Below, piece by piece: positions 8,925-16,884 of a DNA stretch of 64,000 bases. A program made the translations under genes and the position numbers. The DNA is taken from assembly GCF_023656515.1 (NCBI RefSeq), contig NZ_JAMOFV010000006.1:334025-398024 (forward strand), written 5' to 3'. The notes beneath the pieces are model-generated. The model was not told the DNA's origin and ran no database searches. It saw only the letters and a list, made by a program, of their open reading frames with translations. Position 1 is the first letter of the stretch. Every line of letters starts with the position of its first letter. This DNA comes from Clostridium swellfunianum (GTDB lineage: Bacteria; Bacillota; Clostridia; Clostridiales; Clostridiaceae).

Positions 8925-9836
8925 ATGATAAACGTTGCAGGTATCCGCTTTAAAAAAGCAGGAAAGATATATTATTTTGACCCAGGTAATTTAGCAATAA
9001 ATAAAGGTGACAATGTTATTGTTGAGACAGCTAGAGGTGTAGAATTTGGCGAGTGTGTTACAGGTATTAAGAGTATCAGTGAAGAGGATGTAGTATCTCC
9101 TCTTAAAAGCGTTATACGAAAGGCTACTGAGCAGGATGAAAATCAACATAAAGAAAACAAAATAAAAGAAAAGGAAGCTTTTAATGTATGCCTTGAAAAG
9201 ATACAAGAGCATAACCTTGTTATGAAGCTTATAGATGTGGAATATACCTTTGACAACAATAAGGTTATATTTTATTTTACAGCAGATGGAAGAGTTGATT
9301 TCAGAGAACTTGTAAAGGATTTAGCTACAATTTTCAGAACTAGAATTGAGCTTAGGCAAATTGGCGTTCGTGATGAATCAAAAATGGTTGGTGGTCTTGG
9401 TCCTTGTGGCAGACCTCTTTGCTGTTCAAGTTTTTTAGGAGATTTCGTGCCTGTTTCTATCAAGATGGCGAAGGAACAAAATTTATCCTTAAATCCGACT
9501 AAGATTTCAGGTATATGCGGAAGGCTTATGTGCTGCTTAAATTACGAGCAGGATACTTACGAGTACACTAGAAAGAGACTTCCGAGAGTGGGTGCTATAG
9601 TAAATACACCAGACGGAAAGGGAGAAGTTGTTGCAAACAGTGTGGTTAAGGAGCTAGTCAAGGTGAAAATAAAGACTAGAGATGGAGAAGAAACCATAAG
9701 AGAATATAATATGGATGAAGTTACCTTAGTTTCTGGAGGCTATGAAGGAACTATTGATGATCAGGAAATTGAAATAGAGATTCAGGACCCTGAAATAGAT
9801 GTGAAAAAAATAAAGGAATTATTTAAAGAAAACTAA
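8925..9836 (+). CDS. ricT: RicT (YaaT), PSP1-domain iron-sulfur protein
   Basis: RicT is part of the RicA-RicF-RicT complex that carries 4Fe-4S clusters and promotes RNA maturation and Spo0A phosphorylation in Bacillus. The 303-aa protein has the PSP1 domain with the family Cys motifs GPCGRPLCC and GICGRLMCC near residues 155-200. The ATG at 8925 with AGGAGG upstream gives the family N-terminus MINVAGIRF. RicA and RicF partners are not in this window. Confidence 0.93.
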   Translation: MINVAGIRFKKAGKIYYFDPGNLAINKGDNVIVETARGVEFGECVTGIKSISEEDVVSPLKSVIRKATEQDENQHKENKIKEKEAFNVCLEKIQEHNLVMKLIDVEYTFDNNKVIFYFTADGRVDFRELVKDLATIFRTRIELRQIGVRDESKMVGGLGPCGRPLCCSSFLGDFVPVSIKMAKEQNLSLNPTKISGICGRLMCCLNYEQDTYEYTRKRLPRVGAIVNTPDGKGEVVANSVVKELVKVKIKTRDGEETIREYNMDEVTLVSGGYEGTIDDQEIEIEIQDPEIDVKKIKELFKEN

Positions 9837-9860
9837 GAAGTACTAGGGAGACGTAAAATT

Positions 9861-10064
9861 ATGAAATCAGTAATCAGAATTGCTAATATGCGTACCTTAG
9901 CAGATGTTAGTACCATAAGAGAGGCTATATCTAATAATGAGGGGATTATAGCCTGCCAAATTAATAGAGAGAAGCAAGAAGTAAATGTTATTTACGACAG
10001 CTACTTCTTAAATGAAGATGACCTTATACAATGCCTAGAAGACTTAGGTTATACTACTATTTAA
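9861..10064 (+). CDS. HMA-like small protein without CxxC
   Basis: The 67 residues fit the ferredoxin-like fold of heavy-metal-associated domains: first strand SVIRIANM, a helix TIREAISNNEGI, then ACQINREKQEVNVIYD and a final LEDLGYTTI. The metal-binding CxxC that normally follows the first strand is replaced by MRTLAD, so it is unlikely to bind copper in the usual way. It starts 24 nt after ricT and may belong to that operon. Function unknown. Confidence 0.6.
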   Translation: MKSVIRIANMRTLADVSTIREAISNNEGIIACQINREKQEVNVIYDSYFLNEDDLIQCLEDLGYTTI

Positions 10065-10071
10065 AAACTAT

Positions 10072-10099
10072 TTGAAAATGTTTAGAAAAGTGGTAAAAT
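10072..10099 (+). promoter_or_regulatory. Sigma-A-type promoter for ferredoxin gene
   Basis: TTGAAA at 10072-10077 and TAAAAT at 10094-10099 are 16 bases apart, starting 44 nt before the ferredoxin ATG. It is a good vegetative consensus and suggests strong constitutive transcription. Confidence 0.65.
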
Positions 10100-10142
10100 A
10101 GTGATGGACAATCATGTCTAATATTTTAGGAGGTGTGGGATT

Positions 10143-10313
10143 ATGGCATACAAAATTACTGATTCTTGCATCAGCTGTGGAGCATGCGCTGCTGAGTGTC
10201 CAGTTAGCTGTATAAGCGAAGGAGATAGCATATTCGTAATTGATGCAGATAGCTGTATCGACTGTGGAAATTGTGCTAATGTTTGCCCAGTAGGAGCACC
10301 TGTTGCAGAATAA
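10143..10313 (+). CDS. 2[4Fe-4S] ferredoxin
   Basis: A 56-residue clostridial-type ferredoxin, the main low-potential electron carrier of the cytoplasm. Two CxxCxxCxxxCP motifs are complete (CISCGACAAECP, residues 9-20, and CIDCGNCANVCP, residues 38-49). A strong AGGAGGTG site precedes the ATG, a sigma-A-type promoter lies just upstream and a terminator just downstream, so it forms a monocistronic unit. Confidence 0.95.
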   Translation: MAYKITDSCISCGACAAECPVSCISEGDSIFVIDADSCIDCGNCANVCPVGAPVAE

Positions 10314-10321
10314 TATTATAT

Positions 10322-10352
10322 AAAAAGACTGCTTTATAGCAGTCTTTTTATT
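10322..10352 (+). terminator. Ferredoxin terminator
   Basis: The arms AAAAAGACTGC and GCAGTCTTTTT form a stem over a short loop and end in TTTTTATTTT, nine bases after the ferredoxin stop. Confidence 0.9.
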
Positions 10353-10425
10353 TTGAACAGAATTAAAAGATAAAGACTTGAAGATAATAAAATATATATT
10401 TCGTTATTAGGTGAGGTGGGTGTCT

Positions 10426-11103
10426 ATGACCTTAAATCAGCTAAGGAGAATTAATAAGAATATAAAGATTAAAGGCATAACTAATAAGTCTTTTGTGAAA
10501 TATGGAAGAATAGTTACCGGATATGATTTTACTGAAATGATAAAGTATGTAGAAAAGAAAACCCCAATACCAGAAGAAGGTATATTATGTGTTAATTCAG
10601 TAAACAGTATGGAGTTACTTGATATTTCAAAGAAGATTAGCCGCACTATTTTTGGAGAAGTAGATATACAAATAGGCTATCTCAGTGGAAGGAATTCAAA
10701 GCTTAATTATTTAGAATATCATAAATCTAATCAGATTCTTATTGCTGTTACAGATTTGATAGTTTTCATTGGGAGGGTTCAGGATATAAAAGAAGAACAA
10801 TATGATAGCAGTAAGGCAGAAATTTTTTTTATACCAGAGGGAGTTGCTGTTGAGCTATATAGTACAGCACTGTGTTCTGCACCATGTAAAATGGAGGAAA
10901 AAGGGTTTAAGTCTATAATTATTCAACCTAAAGGTACTGGTAGTTCGCTTAGTGAAAAAAATAATGAAGCTTCCCTACTATATTCAAAAAATAAGTGGAT
11001 TATTGCTCATTCAGAAGCAGCCTGCTATATAAATAATAATAACCAACTAGGGCTAGTGGGGGAAAATATGGAGGTGCTAATTAATCATGAATCGTTGACA
11101 TAA
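10426..11103 (+). CDS. DUF4867-like protein
   Basis: A 225-residue soluble protein without signal peptide. The arrangement of short beta-strands, the FFIPEGVAVELYSTALCSAPC segment (about residues 135-160) and a late AHSEAAC motif resemble the DUF4867 family, a cupin-like group found in Firmicutes beside sugar genes. The exact reaction is unknown. I take the ATG at 10426, preceded by AGGTGAGGTGG; a GTG 15 nt earlier sits in that site. It lies upstream of a PTS EIIA but is separated from it by a terminator. Confidence 0.5.
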   Translation: MTLNQLRRINKNIKIKGITNKSFVKYGRIVTGYDFTEMIKYVEKKTPIPEEGILCVNSVNSMELLDISKKISRTIFGEVDIQIGYLSGRNSKLNYLEYHKSNQILIAVTDLIVFIGRVQDIKEEQYDSSKAEIFFIPEGVAVELYSTALCSAPCKMEEKGFKSIIIQPKGTGSSLSEKNNEASLLYSKNKWIIAHSEAACYINNNNQLGLVGENMEVLINHESLT

Positions 11104-11152
11104 ATATTATAAGGCTTTATAATATTAAAGTAACGTGTTACTGTTAAATCAG

Positions 11153-11182
11153 GCATGAGTTTGAAACGCTCATGCTTTTTTT
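11153..11182 (+). terminator. Terminator after DUF4867-like gene
   Basis: GCATGAG (11153-11159) pairs with CTCATGC (11169-11175), followed by seven T. Confidence 0.85.
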
Positions 11183-11236
11183 GCTGTATATTGATAATTA
11201 ATAATACATAACCTAGAATTATGGAGGATGATAAAT

Positions 11237-11716
11237 ATGTTTGGTTTTTTAAAGAAAAATTATAAGTTAGTTGCTCCAGTGGATGGAAAAGTAGTAGATC
11301 TTTCACAAGTCCCAGATCAAGTATTTGCAGAAAAGATGGCTGGAGACGGTGTTGCTATTGAGACCACAGGAGATACAATAGTTGCTCCTGCTGATGGTAA
11401 AGTAAGCATGATATTCAAGACTAATCATGCCTTTGGCATAACCTTAAGTAATGGAGCAGAGATATTAGTTCACATTGGCTTAGATACAGTTGCCCTTGAG
11501 GGAGCCGGATTTGAAAGAATTGCCCAGGAAGGTCAGGAAGTAAAAGCTGGAGATGTTATTATAAAGATAAATAGAGAAGAGATTACTTCAAAAGGGTATT
11601 CATTAATAACTCCTGTATTAGTAACTAATCCAGATATATTTAAAGATATAGAAGGAAACATTGGTGCTATTGTTAAAGCAGGAAATGATGAAGTTTTAAC
11701 TTACAAAGCCAAATAA
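11237..11716 (+). CDS. PTS EIIA, glucose superfamily
   Basis: A free-standing 159-aa EIIA (Crr-like) that takes phosphate from HPr and passes it to an EIIB. H64 and H79 are 15 residues apart, as the two active-site histidines of EIIA-Glc are, and the second lies in the ILVHIGLDT motif. The ATG at 11237 is 9 nt after GGAGG. No EIIBC is adjacent, so it may serve several glucose-family permeases, including the EIIBC at 16885; that locus also has its own EIIA. Confidence 0.93.
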   Translation: MFGFLKKNYKLVAPVDGKVVDLSQVPDQVFAEKMAGDGVAIETTGDTIVAPADGKVSMIFKTNHAFGITLSNGAEILVHIGLDTVALEGAGFERIAQEGQEVKAGDVIIKINREEITSKGYSLITPVLVTNPDIFKDIEGNIGAIVKAGNDEVLTYKAK

Positions 11717-11719
11717 AAT

Positions 11720-11745
11720 AAGGCATGCTGACAAGCATGCCTTTA
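11720..11745. terminator. Terminator between EIIA and convergent gene
   Basis: AGGCATGCT and AGCATGCCT form a 9-bp stem followed by TTTATAT. It lies between the convergent stops at 11716 and 11750. Confidence 0.7.
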
Positions 11746-11749
11746 TATA

Positions 11750-12409
11750 TTAAGCTATAAGTATTTTCATATTATCATTAACAATATTTTTAAAATCTAT
11801 ATTGGTTTTACCTAAATCTAAGTTCCACTTTTGCAAGGTAGTTTTTTTAAGTTCATTTATTATATGATTTGAAATATCCTCATATAAAGCATCTAGAAGT
11901 ATGCTTTTAAACTCATTATAACTAGAGCAATGATTCAACGAAATCTGAAATCCATGTTGAGGAATTGTTATAAGTTTAGAATAATTTTCTTCCAAGATAA
12001 CGTTCTTTTTTATAATATAATCTTGTCTTACTAGTCTTAATTCATTTTTAAATACTCCTACAATATCAAGCCCTTCAATTAATATATGAGCAGTATCCTC
12101 TGATGGTCTAAGCTTTACTTCAAGCTTGTGTTCATTGAAGTTATCACAAATATTAGGTTGAATTTTATTTGAGAATTTTAAAATGCTAGTTCTAAGCTCA
12201 AGATTCTTGTAAGAAATTTTTTGAACCTTTAAATCTTGTATAACTTTTTCTAATACTTTATTTGTAAGTTCGTAAGAATTATAATTGTTAGAGTTATTGC
12301 TCTGAAAAATGACTCCATTGGGTTTTGTGACTAGTATAAGATTATTTGTGTTCTTTTGACGAAGTTCATGGTTAAAAATATCAATATACCCATGACTTAA
12401 ATAAATCAT
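11750..12409 (-). CDS. Hypothetical protein, 219 aa
   Basis: I do not recognise this protein. It has no signal peptide and no clear membrane helix. The middle part (about residues 85-150) is rich in alternating hydrophobic/polar residues suggesting beta structure, and the C-terminal third (about 160-205) looks helical. It is Asn- and Ile-rich like its surroundings. It lies divergent from motA across 250 bases and convergent with the EIIA gene. The start has only a weak GGGGG site (TATGGGGGTATGGTAA). A link to motility would rest on position alone. Confidence 0.55.
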   Translation of the reverse strand: MIYLSHGYIDIFNHELRQKNTNNLILVTKPNGVIFQSNNSNNYNSYELTNKVLEKVIQDLKVQKISYKNLELRTSILKFSNKIQPNICDNFNEHKLEVKLRPSEDTAHILIEGLDIVGVFKNELRLVRQDYIIKKNVILEENYSKLITIPQHGFQISLNHCSSYNEFKSILLDALYEDISNHIINELKKTTLQKWNLDLGKTNIDFKNIVNDNMKILIA

Positions 12410-12597
12410 TTACCATACCCCCATATACTTTTATTAAAAGTAGAATTAAGTACCTGTTATCGTTTACAAACACTGAGAAATAAAAAACCTTTTAATATTA
12501 TATTTTTACAAATAGAAAACAGTGCTATATTTACAGAAATGACCATAAAAGGTATAAATATATACTAATACTTAAATTATAACATTAAACCATCATA

Positions 12598-12624
12598 TAA
12601 AGAAAGTTATTTTAAATACGATTA
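12598..12624 (+). promoter_or_regulatory. Candidate sigma-D (sigma-28) promoter for motAB
   Basis: TAAA at 12598-12601, a 15-nt spacer and TACGATTA at 12617-12624 resemble the TAAA-N15-GCCGATAA motility promoter. It ends 38 nt before the motA start. The -10 part matches mainly in its CGAT core, so this is a candidate. Confidence 0.5.
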
Positions 12625-12662
12625 TTATACATATATGCTAATGTACGAAGGAGGAAATAAAG

Positions 12663-13457
12663 TTGACTGGTATAATTGCTATAATAATAGGTTTTGCGTC
12701 TTTAGTTATTGCATTCATAGGTGAAGGTGGACATTTAGTTGCGCTTTTTAAATGGACTCCAGCAGTAATAGTTTTTGGAGGAACACTAGGTGCAGTAATG
12801 CTGTCTTTTCCTATTGAGGATTTGAAAAGAATAGGAAAGATTATGGGAGTAGCCTTTAAAGCAAAGAATAAGGATTTTGTAGAATTAATTCATTATTTTA
12901 AAGAGTTAGCATTTAAGACAAGAAAAAATGGATTGCTAAGTATTGAAGGAGAAATATCAGCAGATAGCAATATGGATCCATTTATAAAAAAAGGACTTCA
13001 GATGATTGTGGATGGTGTTGAGCCTCAAGCAGTTAGAGAAATTCTTGAATTGGAAGCAGATATGACATCGGAAAGGCATAGAGCTGGTTCAGCTATGTTC
13101 GATTCAGCTGGTGGATTTTCACCAACCTTAGGTATTATAGGTACAGTTATGGGACTTGTCCATGTTTTAGGAGGACTTGCAACCAGCAGTCAAGATCAGC
13201 TTGGTGAGAGTATTGCTGCAGCCTTCTTAGCTACTTTATATGGCGTTGGTAGTGCTAATTTAATTTTCCTTCCAGTAGGAACTAGACTCAAAAATATAGA
13301 CAAGCATGAACAAGCAGAAAAGAATCTTATAATTGAAGCAATTCTTTTAATTCAGGAAGGAGTAAACCCTAATACATTATCTGAAAAGCTTAAAGGCTTT
13401 TTAAATAAACAAGAATTAGTTAGATATGAAGAAGCCGAAAAGAAGGTGGAAGCATGA
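12663..13457 (+). CDS. motA: Flagellar motor stator protein MotA
   Basis: MotA surrounds MotB in the ion-driven stator of the flagellar motor. The 264-aa protein has two N-terminal membrane helices (about residues 1-20 and 32-50), a cytoplasmic domain with charged residues for rotor contact, and two more helices with the family FSPTLGIIGTVMGL and SIAAAFLATLYGVGSANL segments. It starts with TTG, with GGAGG 9 nt upstream. The stop overlaps motB by four bases. Confidence 0.93.
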   Translation: MTGIIAIIIGFASLVIAFIGEGGHLVALFKWTPAVIVFGGTLGAVMLSFPIEDLKRIGKIMGVAFKAKNKDFVELIHYFKELAFKTRKNGLLSIEGEISADSNMDPFIKKGLQMIVDGVEPQAVREILELEADMTSERHRAGSAMFDSAGGFSPTLGIIGTVMGLVHVLGGLATSSQDQLGESIAAAFLATLYGVGSANLIFLPVGTRLKNIDKHEQAEKNLIIEAILLIQEGVNPNTLSEKLKGFLNKQELVRYEEAEKKVEA

Positions 13458-14212
13458 GTAGAAGGAAAAAACACGAGGAAGCTCATGAGAATCATGAACG
13501 TTGGCTTCTTTCTTATGCCGATTTTATCACACTCTTAATGATATTTTTTATTATAATGTACTCTATGAGTAATTTAGATAAACAAAAGTATCAACAGGTT
13601 GCTTCTAGCCTTAATAAGGCTATGGGCGGCGGTGGAGGCGCAAATATAATAGGTGTAGATGGTAAGGTAGATATACAACAAAGTACACCTGTTGATAATG
13701 GCGTAGTAGAAACCACTGAAGAACAAAAGCTTGAACATGTTAAGGATGTTGTCGATAAATACTTAAAGGATAGTGGTCTAAGTGGGAGCGTTGAAACTAA
13801 AGTAGAGGAGAGAGGCCTTGTACTAAGTTTTAGGGATTCTTTGTTTTTTGATAGTGGAAAAGCTGATATAAAGCCAGAGCAGGCTAAAAAGCTAGTTGAA
13901 ATAGGTAAGCTATTAAATCAGCCTATTATAAATGGAAGTTATATTAGAGTTGAAGGACATACAGATAATAGGCCTATAAACACTTATTTATACAAATCCA
14001 ATTGGGACTTATCTGTTATCAGGGCTAGTAACGTAGCTCAAGTATTAATAAACCAATCTGGCATAAAACCTGAAAGAATATCAGCAGCAGGTTATGGTGA
14101 GTTTAGACCAAAGGCAGAAAATAATACGGAGGCTGGTAGAGCTTCTAATAGAAGAGTAGACATACTTATTATGAATTCGAAATTTAATGAAGTAGAAAAC
14201 AATAAAAAATAG
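13454..14212 (+). CDS. motB: Flagellar motor stator protein MotB
   Basis: A 252-aa MotB with one N-terminal membrane helix containing LSYADFITLLM, whose Asp (about residue 24) is the ion-carrying residue, then a flexible linker and an OmpA-type peptidoglycan-binding domain (about 115-245; signature VEGHTDNRPI and NWDLSVIRA). Together with MotA it anchors the stator to the wall. No other flagellar genes are in the window, as is usual for clostridial motAB. Confidence 0.95.
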   Translation: MSRRKKHEEAHENHERWLLSYADFITLLMIFFIIMYSMSNLDKQKYQQVASSLNKAMGGGGGANIIGVDGKVDIQQSTPVDNGVVETTEEQKLEHVKDVVDKYLKDSGLSGSVETKVEERGLVLSFRDSLFFDSGKADIKPEQAKKLVEIGKLLNQPIINGSYIRVEGHTDNRPINTYLYKSNWDLSVIRASNVAQVLINQSGIKPERISAAGYGEFRPKAENNTEAGRASNRRVDILIMNSKFNEVENNKK

Positions 14213-14274
14213 GTTATTATTAAGAAATCTTCAGCATATAATTTACTGCAATACGTAATATGCTGGAGGTTATT

Positions 14275-14502
14275 ATGTCTACCTATGGAAAGCAAGAGAA
14301 GGTATGTGCTACATGTATTTACTGGAAAGGTAAAAGAGGCGTAGAGTTTGAATATATAGAAGCTAGAGATGAACAGGGGAAGTGCGGCTGTGATGACGGG
14401 TTTTGCGATATTAACACTATGGATGCCTGTAGCTGCAGTGATTGGAAGGGATTCCCTGTGGTGAAAAATCAGTACTTTTATGGAATAGGGAGTATGCAGT
14501 AA
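14275..14502 (+). CDS. Small cysteine-rich protein
   Basis: The 75-residue protein has eight Cys, with CATC near the N-terminus, then CGC, a further Cys, and CSC before a conserved-looking DWKG. The pattern suggests a small metal-binding protein; the family is not recognised. The ATG at 14275 has GGAGGT six bases upstream. An 8-bp hairpin (CAGCATAT 14232-14239 with ATATGCTG 14258-14265) ends at the start of that site and could affect its translation or end motAB. Confidence 0.6.
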   Translation: MSTYGKQEKVCATCIYWKGKRGVEFEYIEARDEQGKCGCDDGFCDINTMDACSCSDWKGFPVVKNQYFYGIGSMQ

Positions 14503-14623
14503 ATTGCAGCTGCCTATTTTTTATTTCTATAAAGTTCATGCTAATAATTGTTATTTAGATTGCTGAAATTAAAAGAGTTTTATGATATAGTATTTTAAGA
14601 GTAATGAAAATTTGGAGATTAAG

Positions 14624-14693
14624 GTACGTAAGGAATAATAATCTTTATGTGCTAACAATACAAGGGGCGTAAGAATTGATAATTCTTACGTAC
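14624..14693 (+). promoter_or_regulatory. Two mutually exclusive hairpins before hemerythrin gene
   Basis: CGTAAGAATT (14668-14677) pairs perfectly with AATTCTTACG (14681-14690) over a 3-nt loop. The same right arm plus three bases, CTTACGTAC (14685-14693), is also a perfect partner of GTACGTAAG (14624-14632). Only one of the two structures can form. They lie 29 nt before the hemerythrin start, without a T tract, so a role in transcription end is unclear. Confidence 0.5.
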
Positions 14694-14721
14694 AAAAAAG
14701 AAATGCAAGGGGGATGGATTT

Positions 14722-15114
14722 ATGTTTAAGTGGAAGCCTGATTTTGAAACTGGAGTAGGTTTTATTGATGAACAGCATGAAAAACTTTTTGAAATTGGCA
14801 ACAAAGTTTATGAACTTTTAAAAAATAATTTTGTAACAGATAAATATGATAAAATTTTAGATATCGTGCAGGAATTAAAGAACTATACTGCGTTTCATTT
14901 TGCTTCAGAGGAAGAGTACCTTTTAAAGATAGGATATAAAGGATTTCTAGCTCATAAGGTAGAGCATGATGATTTTATTAAGAAGTTTAACGATATAGAC
15001 CTACGTAGAATTGATAATGGACAGGATTCGTACATAATGGATATAATGAGTTTTCTTTCAGATTGGATAAGTGAGCATATACTAGTCAAGGATCAGCATC
15101 ATAGTCATAAATAA
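14722..15114 (+). CDS. Bacteriohemerythrin
   Basis: A 130-residue O2-binding diiron protein. The ligand pattern is complete: DEQH near residue 20, HFASEEEYL near residue 58 (His and Glu), HKVEH near residues 77-81, and the final H and D in EHILVKD near residue 117. In anaerobes these proteins bind or deliver oxygen for sensing or removal, and often occur with motility genes as here. It is a short cytoplasmic single-domain form with a GGGGGAT site and a strong terminator. Confidence 0.95.
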   Translation: MFKWKPDFETGVGFIDEQHEKLFEIGNKVYELLKNNFVTDKYDKILDIVQELKNYTAFHFASEEEYLLKIGYKGFLAHKVEHDDFIKKFNDIDLRRIDNGQDSYIMDIMSFLSDWISEHILVKDQHHSHK

Positions 15115-15127
15115 TAATTAAGAAAGT

Positions 15128-15170
15128 GAACTTCTCCCCGTCTACCTGACGGGGAGAAGTTCATTTCAAT
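15128..15170. terminator. Strong terminator after hemerythrin gene
   Basis: GAACTTCTCCCCGTC (15128-15142) pairs perfectly with 15148-15162, followed by a moderately T-rich tail. It probably also shields the convergent glycosidase gene. Confidence 0.85.
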
Positions 15171-15264
15171 GTTATCTATAGTTGTTTAATAAGTTTATAC
15201 AATAAATAGCTGTTAGCCAAGTTCAATAAGACAAGGCTTGAGTCGCCAGTTTTGCGAATATGAA

Positions 15265-16632
15265 TTAGATAATTGATTTAAAGATCCATAAGCAAAATGC
15301 ATTTCCTATCATACTATCATTTATAACTAATGTGTTATTTTCAACCAAAGTATCAAATTTTTTTGTAGATTTTAAAAATCTAGAATTAGCATCAGTCAAA
15401 CAATTATTAGTATTATCATCTACCATGAACTGCTCAACTAAGTATTTTCTATTTTCTAAATTATTGACTACTAGTTCTATCTTATCTTCCACTAGTCCAG
15501 GGTTTGAAACTAAAACACATATTTTTTCATCGTCTATAGTTGCAACAGCCTTATTTTCAAGATATTCTTCAATAATAAGCTCATGATTGCCAAGCATTTT
15601 AAACATTGTCATTGTATGGCCGCTTGGAGTTGGTATATATTCATCATCTTTGTTGAGAATGAACATGGTTCTGCCTATTTGCTGATTGGGATTGTGGAAG
15701 GTGCACCAAGGAAATATCTTTAAATTAGAGCAATGGGAACCAATTATCATGCCGGCAATTTCACCAGATGCGTTTTGAATATTAGTTGGGCGTCCTGCAT
15801 CTCCAATTCCAACTCTAAGCCCATATTCAGTCATTAAGAGAGGATGTTCAGGAAGATTAAGCTCTTTAATAGTTTCCTGATGACGCATGTAAAATTCCAT
15901 TATGCGATATGGGTTTGTATGATACTCATGCATAGAATAAAAGTCGATAATTCTGCCATCATCCTTGCTCAACAGTTCTAAAAACTCCTGCCAGTAATTC
16001 CAATGGGTAATCCCATGTGATAGCCCAAATCCCCCAATTTTAAGAGGTCTTTCATAATCATGTTTTTGGTTTAATCTTTTGACTGCTCTGCAAGCGCATT
16101 TATAAAGCCTGTAATATTCCTTCATATTCAAGTTCCCAAATTGAACTAGCTCAACCTCATTGCAGCATTCAATGTATGTGATGTTAGGGCATAGATTTTT
16201 ATAGTATTCAACAACCTTTTCAAAAACCTCTTCATATTGCTCATAGGTAATGATACCATCAGCTGCTTCTCTTTCATATCTACGTAAATTAAGCAATACT
16301 TCATCTGCGCAGTTTGCGTGGGAAGTCAAATATTCTTGAATATGTGCATTAACTGGCGACGGAACAGTTAATGGCCAGTCATAAACATAGTGATTATCAT
16401 CATCTGCATATCTGTTCACTCCAATAGGATAGTCCCAATAATAGGTGTTGGTTCTGTAATCCCAAACCTCATCTAAAGTTACAAAAAGTCGTATGATTGC
16501 AGGTCGACCAATAACTTCTTCCATAACCTTTGGGAAGGTAGCGGACGGAGTGTAGCGCAGGGTTGTATTCTGATATCTTTCAACATGAGGCCACTTTCGA
16601 TAGGCATTTTTTGAATCTACGGTGATTTTCAT
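15265..16632 (-). CDS. Clan GH-A glycoside hydrolase, cytoplasmic
   Basis: The 455-aa protein looks like a retaining (beta/alpha)8 glycosidase of clan GH-A. CCNEVEL near residue 157 supplies the NE pair with the acid/base, FYSMHEYH near residue 232 is a strand-6-like segment, and MTEYG near residue 268 supplies the nucleophile Glu. A beta-sandwich-like C-terminal part follows (about 360-455). It lacks a signal peptide, so it should cleave a sugar already imported, perhaps as the 6-phosphate. I lean toward a GH39- or GH5-like family but cannot choose. It is divergent from the PTS operon and shares its regulatory region. AAGGAGG precedes the ATG. Confidence 0.7.
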   Translation of the reverse strand: MKITVDSKNAYRKWPHVERYQNTTLRYTPSATFPKVMEEVIGRPAIIRLFVTLDEVWDYRTNTYYWDYPIGVNRYADDDNHYVYDWPLTVPSPVNAHIQEYLTSHANCADEVLLNLRRYEREAADGIITYEQYEEVFEKVVEYYKNLCPNITYIECCNEVELVQFGNLNMKEYYRLYKCACRAVKRLNQKHDYERPLKIGGFGLSHGITHWNYWQEFLELLSKDDGRIIDFYSMHEYHTNPYRIMEFYMRHQETIKELNLPEHPLLMTEYGLRVGIGDAGRPTNIQNASGEIAGMIIGSHCSNLKIFPWCTFHNPNQQIGRTMFILNKDDEYIPTPSGHTMTMFKMLGNHELIIEEYLENKAVATIDDEKICVLVSNPGLVEDKIELVVNNLENRKYLVEQFMVDDNTNNCLTDANSRFLKSTKKFDTLVENNTLVINDSMIGNAFCLWIFKSII

Positions 16633-16787
16633 AAATTCCCTCCTTTTGCTGGTAAACTAGATAGTTAGGTCTCTCGCACGCCCTAAGAATTACGAAATAA
16701 ACATAATAAAATCTTTGACTTCATGGTTTCATCTATTAATCTCTACATTAAAGCTTTACTAAATTATACTCGATTAATTGTAATAAT

Positions 16788-16837
16788 ATGTAATTAATTT
16801 ACATATAAATTATAATGTAGATGTAAATTAGTTACAT
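16788..16837. promoter_or_regulatory. Twin operator ATGTAA-N5-TTACAT
   Basis: Two copies of the same palindrome, at 16788-16804 and 16821-16837, have centres 33 bases apart, about three helical turns. A TATAAT at 16811-16816 lies between them, so a bound regulator would cover the promoter of the PTS operon and might also control the divergent glycosidase. The RpiR-type regulator in the operon is the natural candidate to bind here; that is inference. Confidence 0.6.
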
Positions 16838-16884
16838 TTAGCATCTGCAGTTATAATATTAATTTTATGGGGGAAGGAGAATTT

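Noticed and set aside
15170-15264. Possible small RNA or tRNA-like sequence downstream of the hydrolase gene
   Set aside because: No cloverleaf, T-loop or promoter could be formed by eye.
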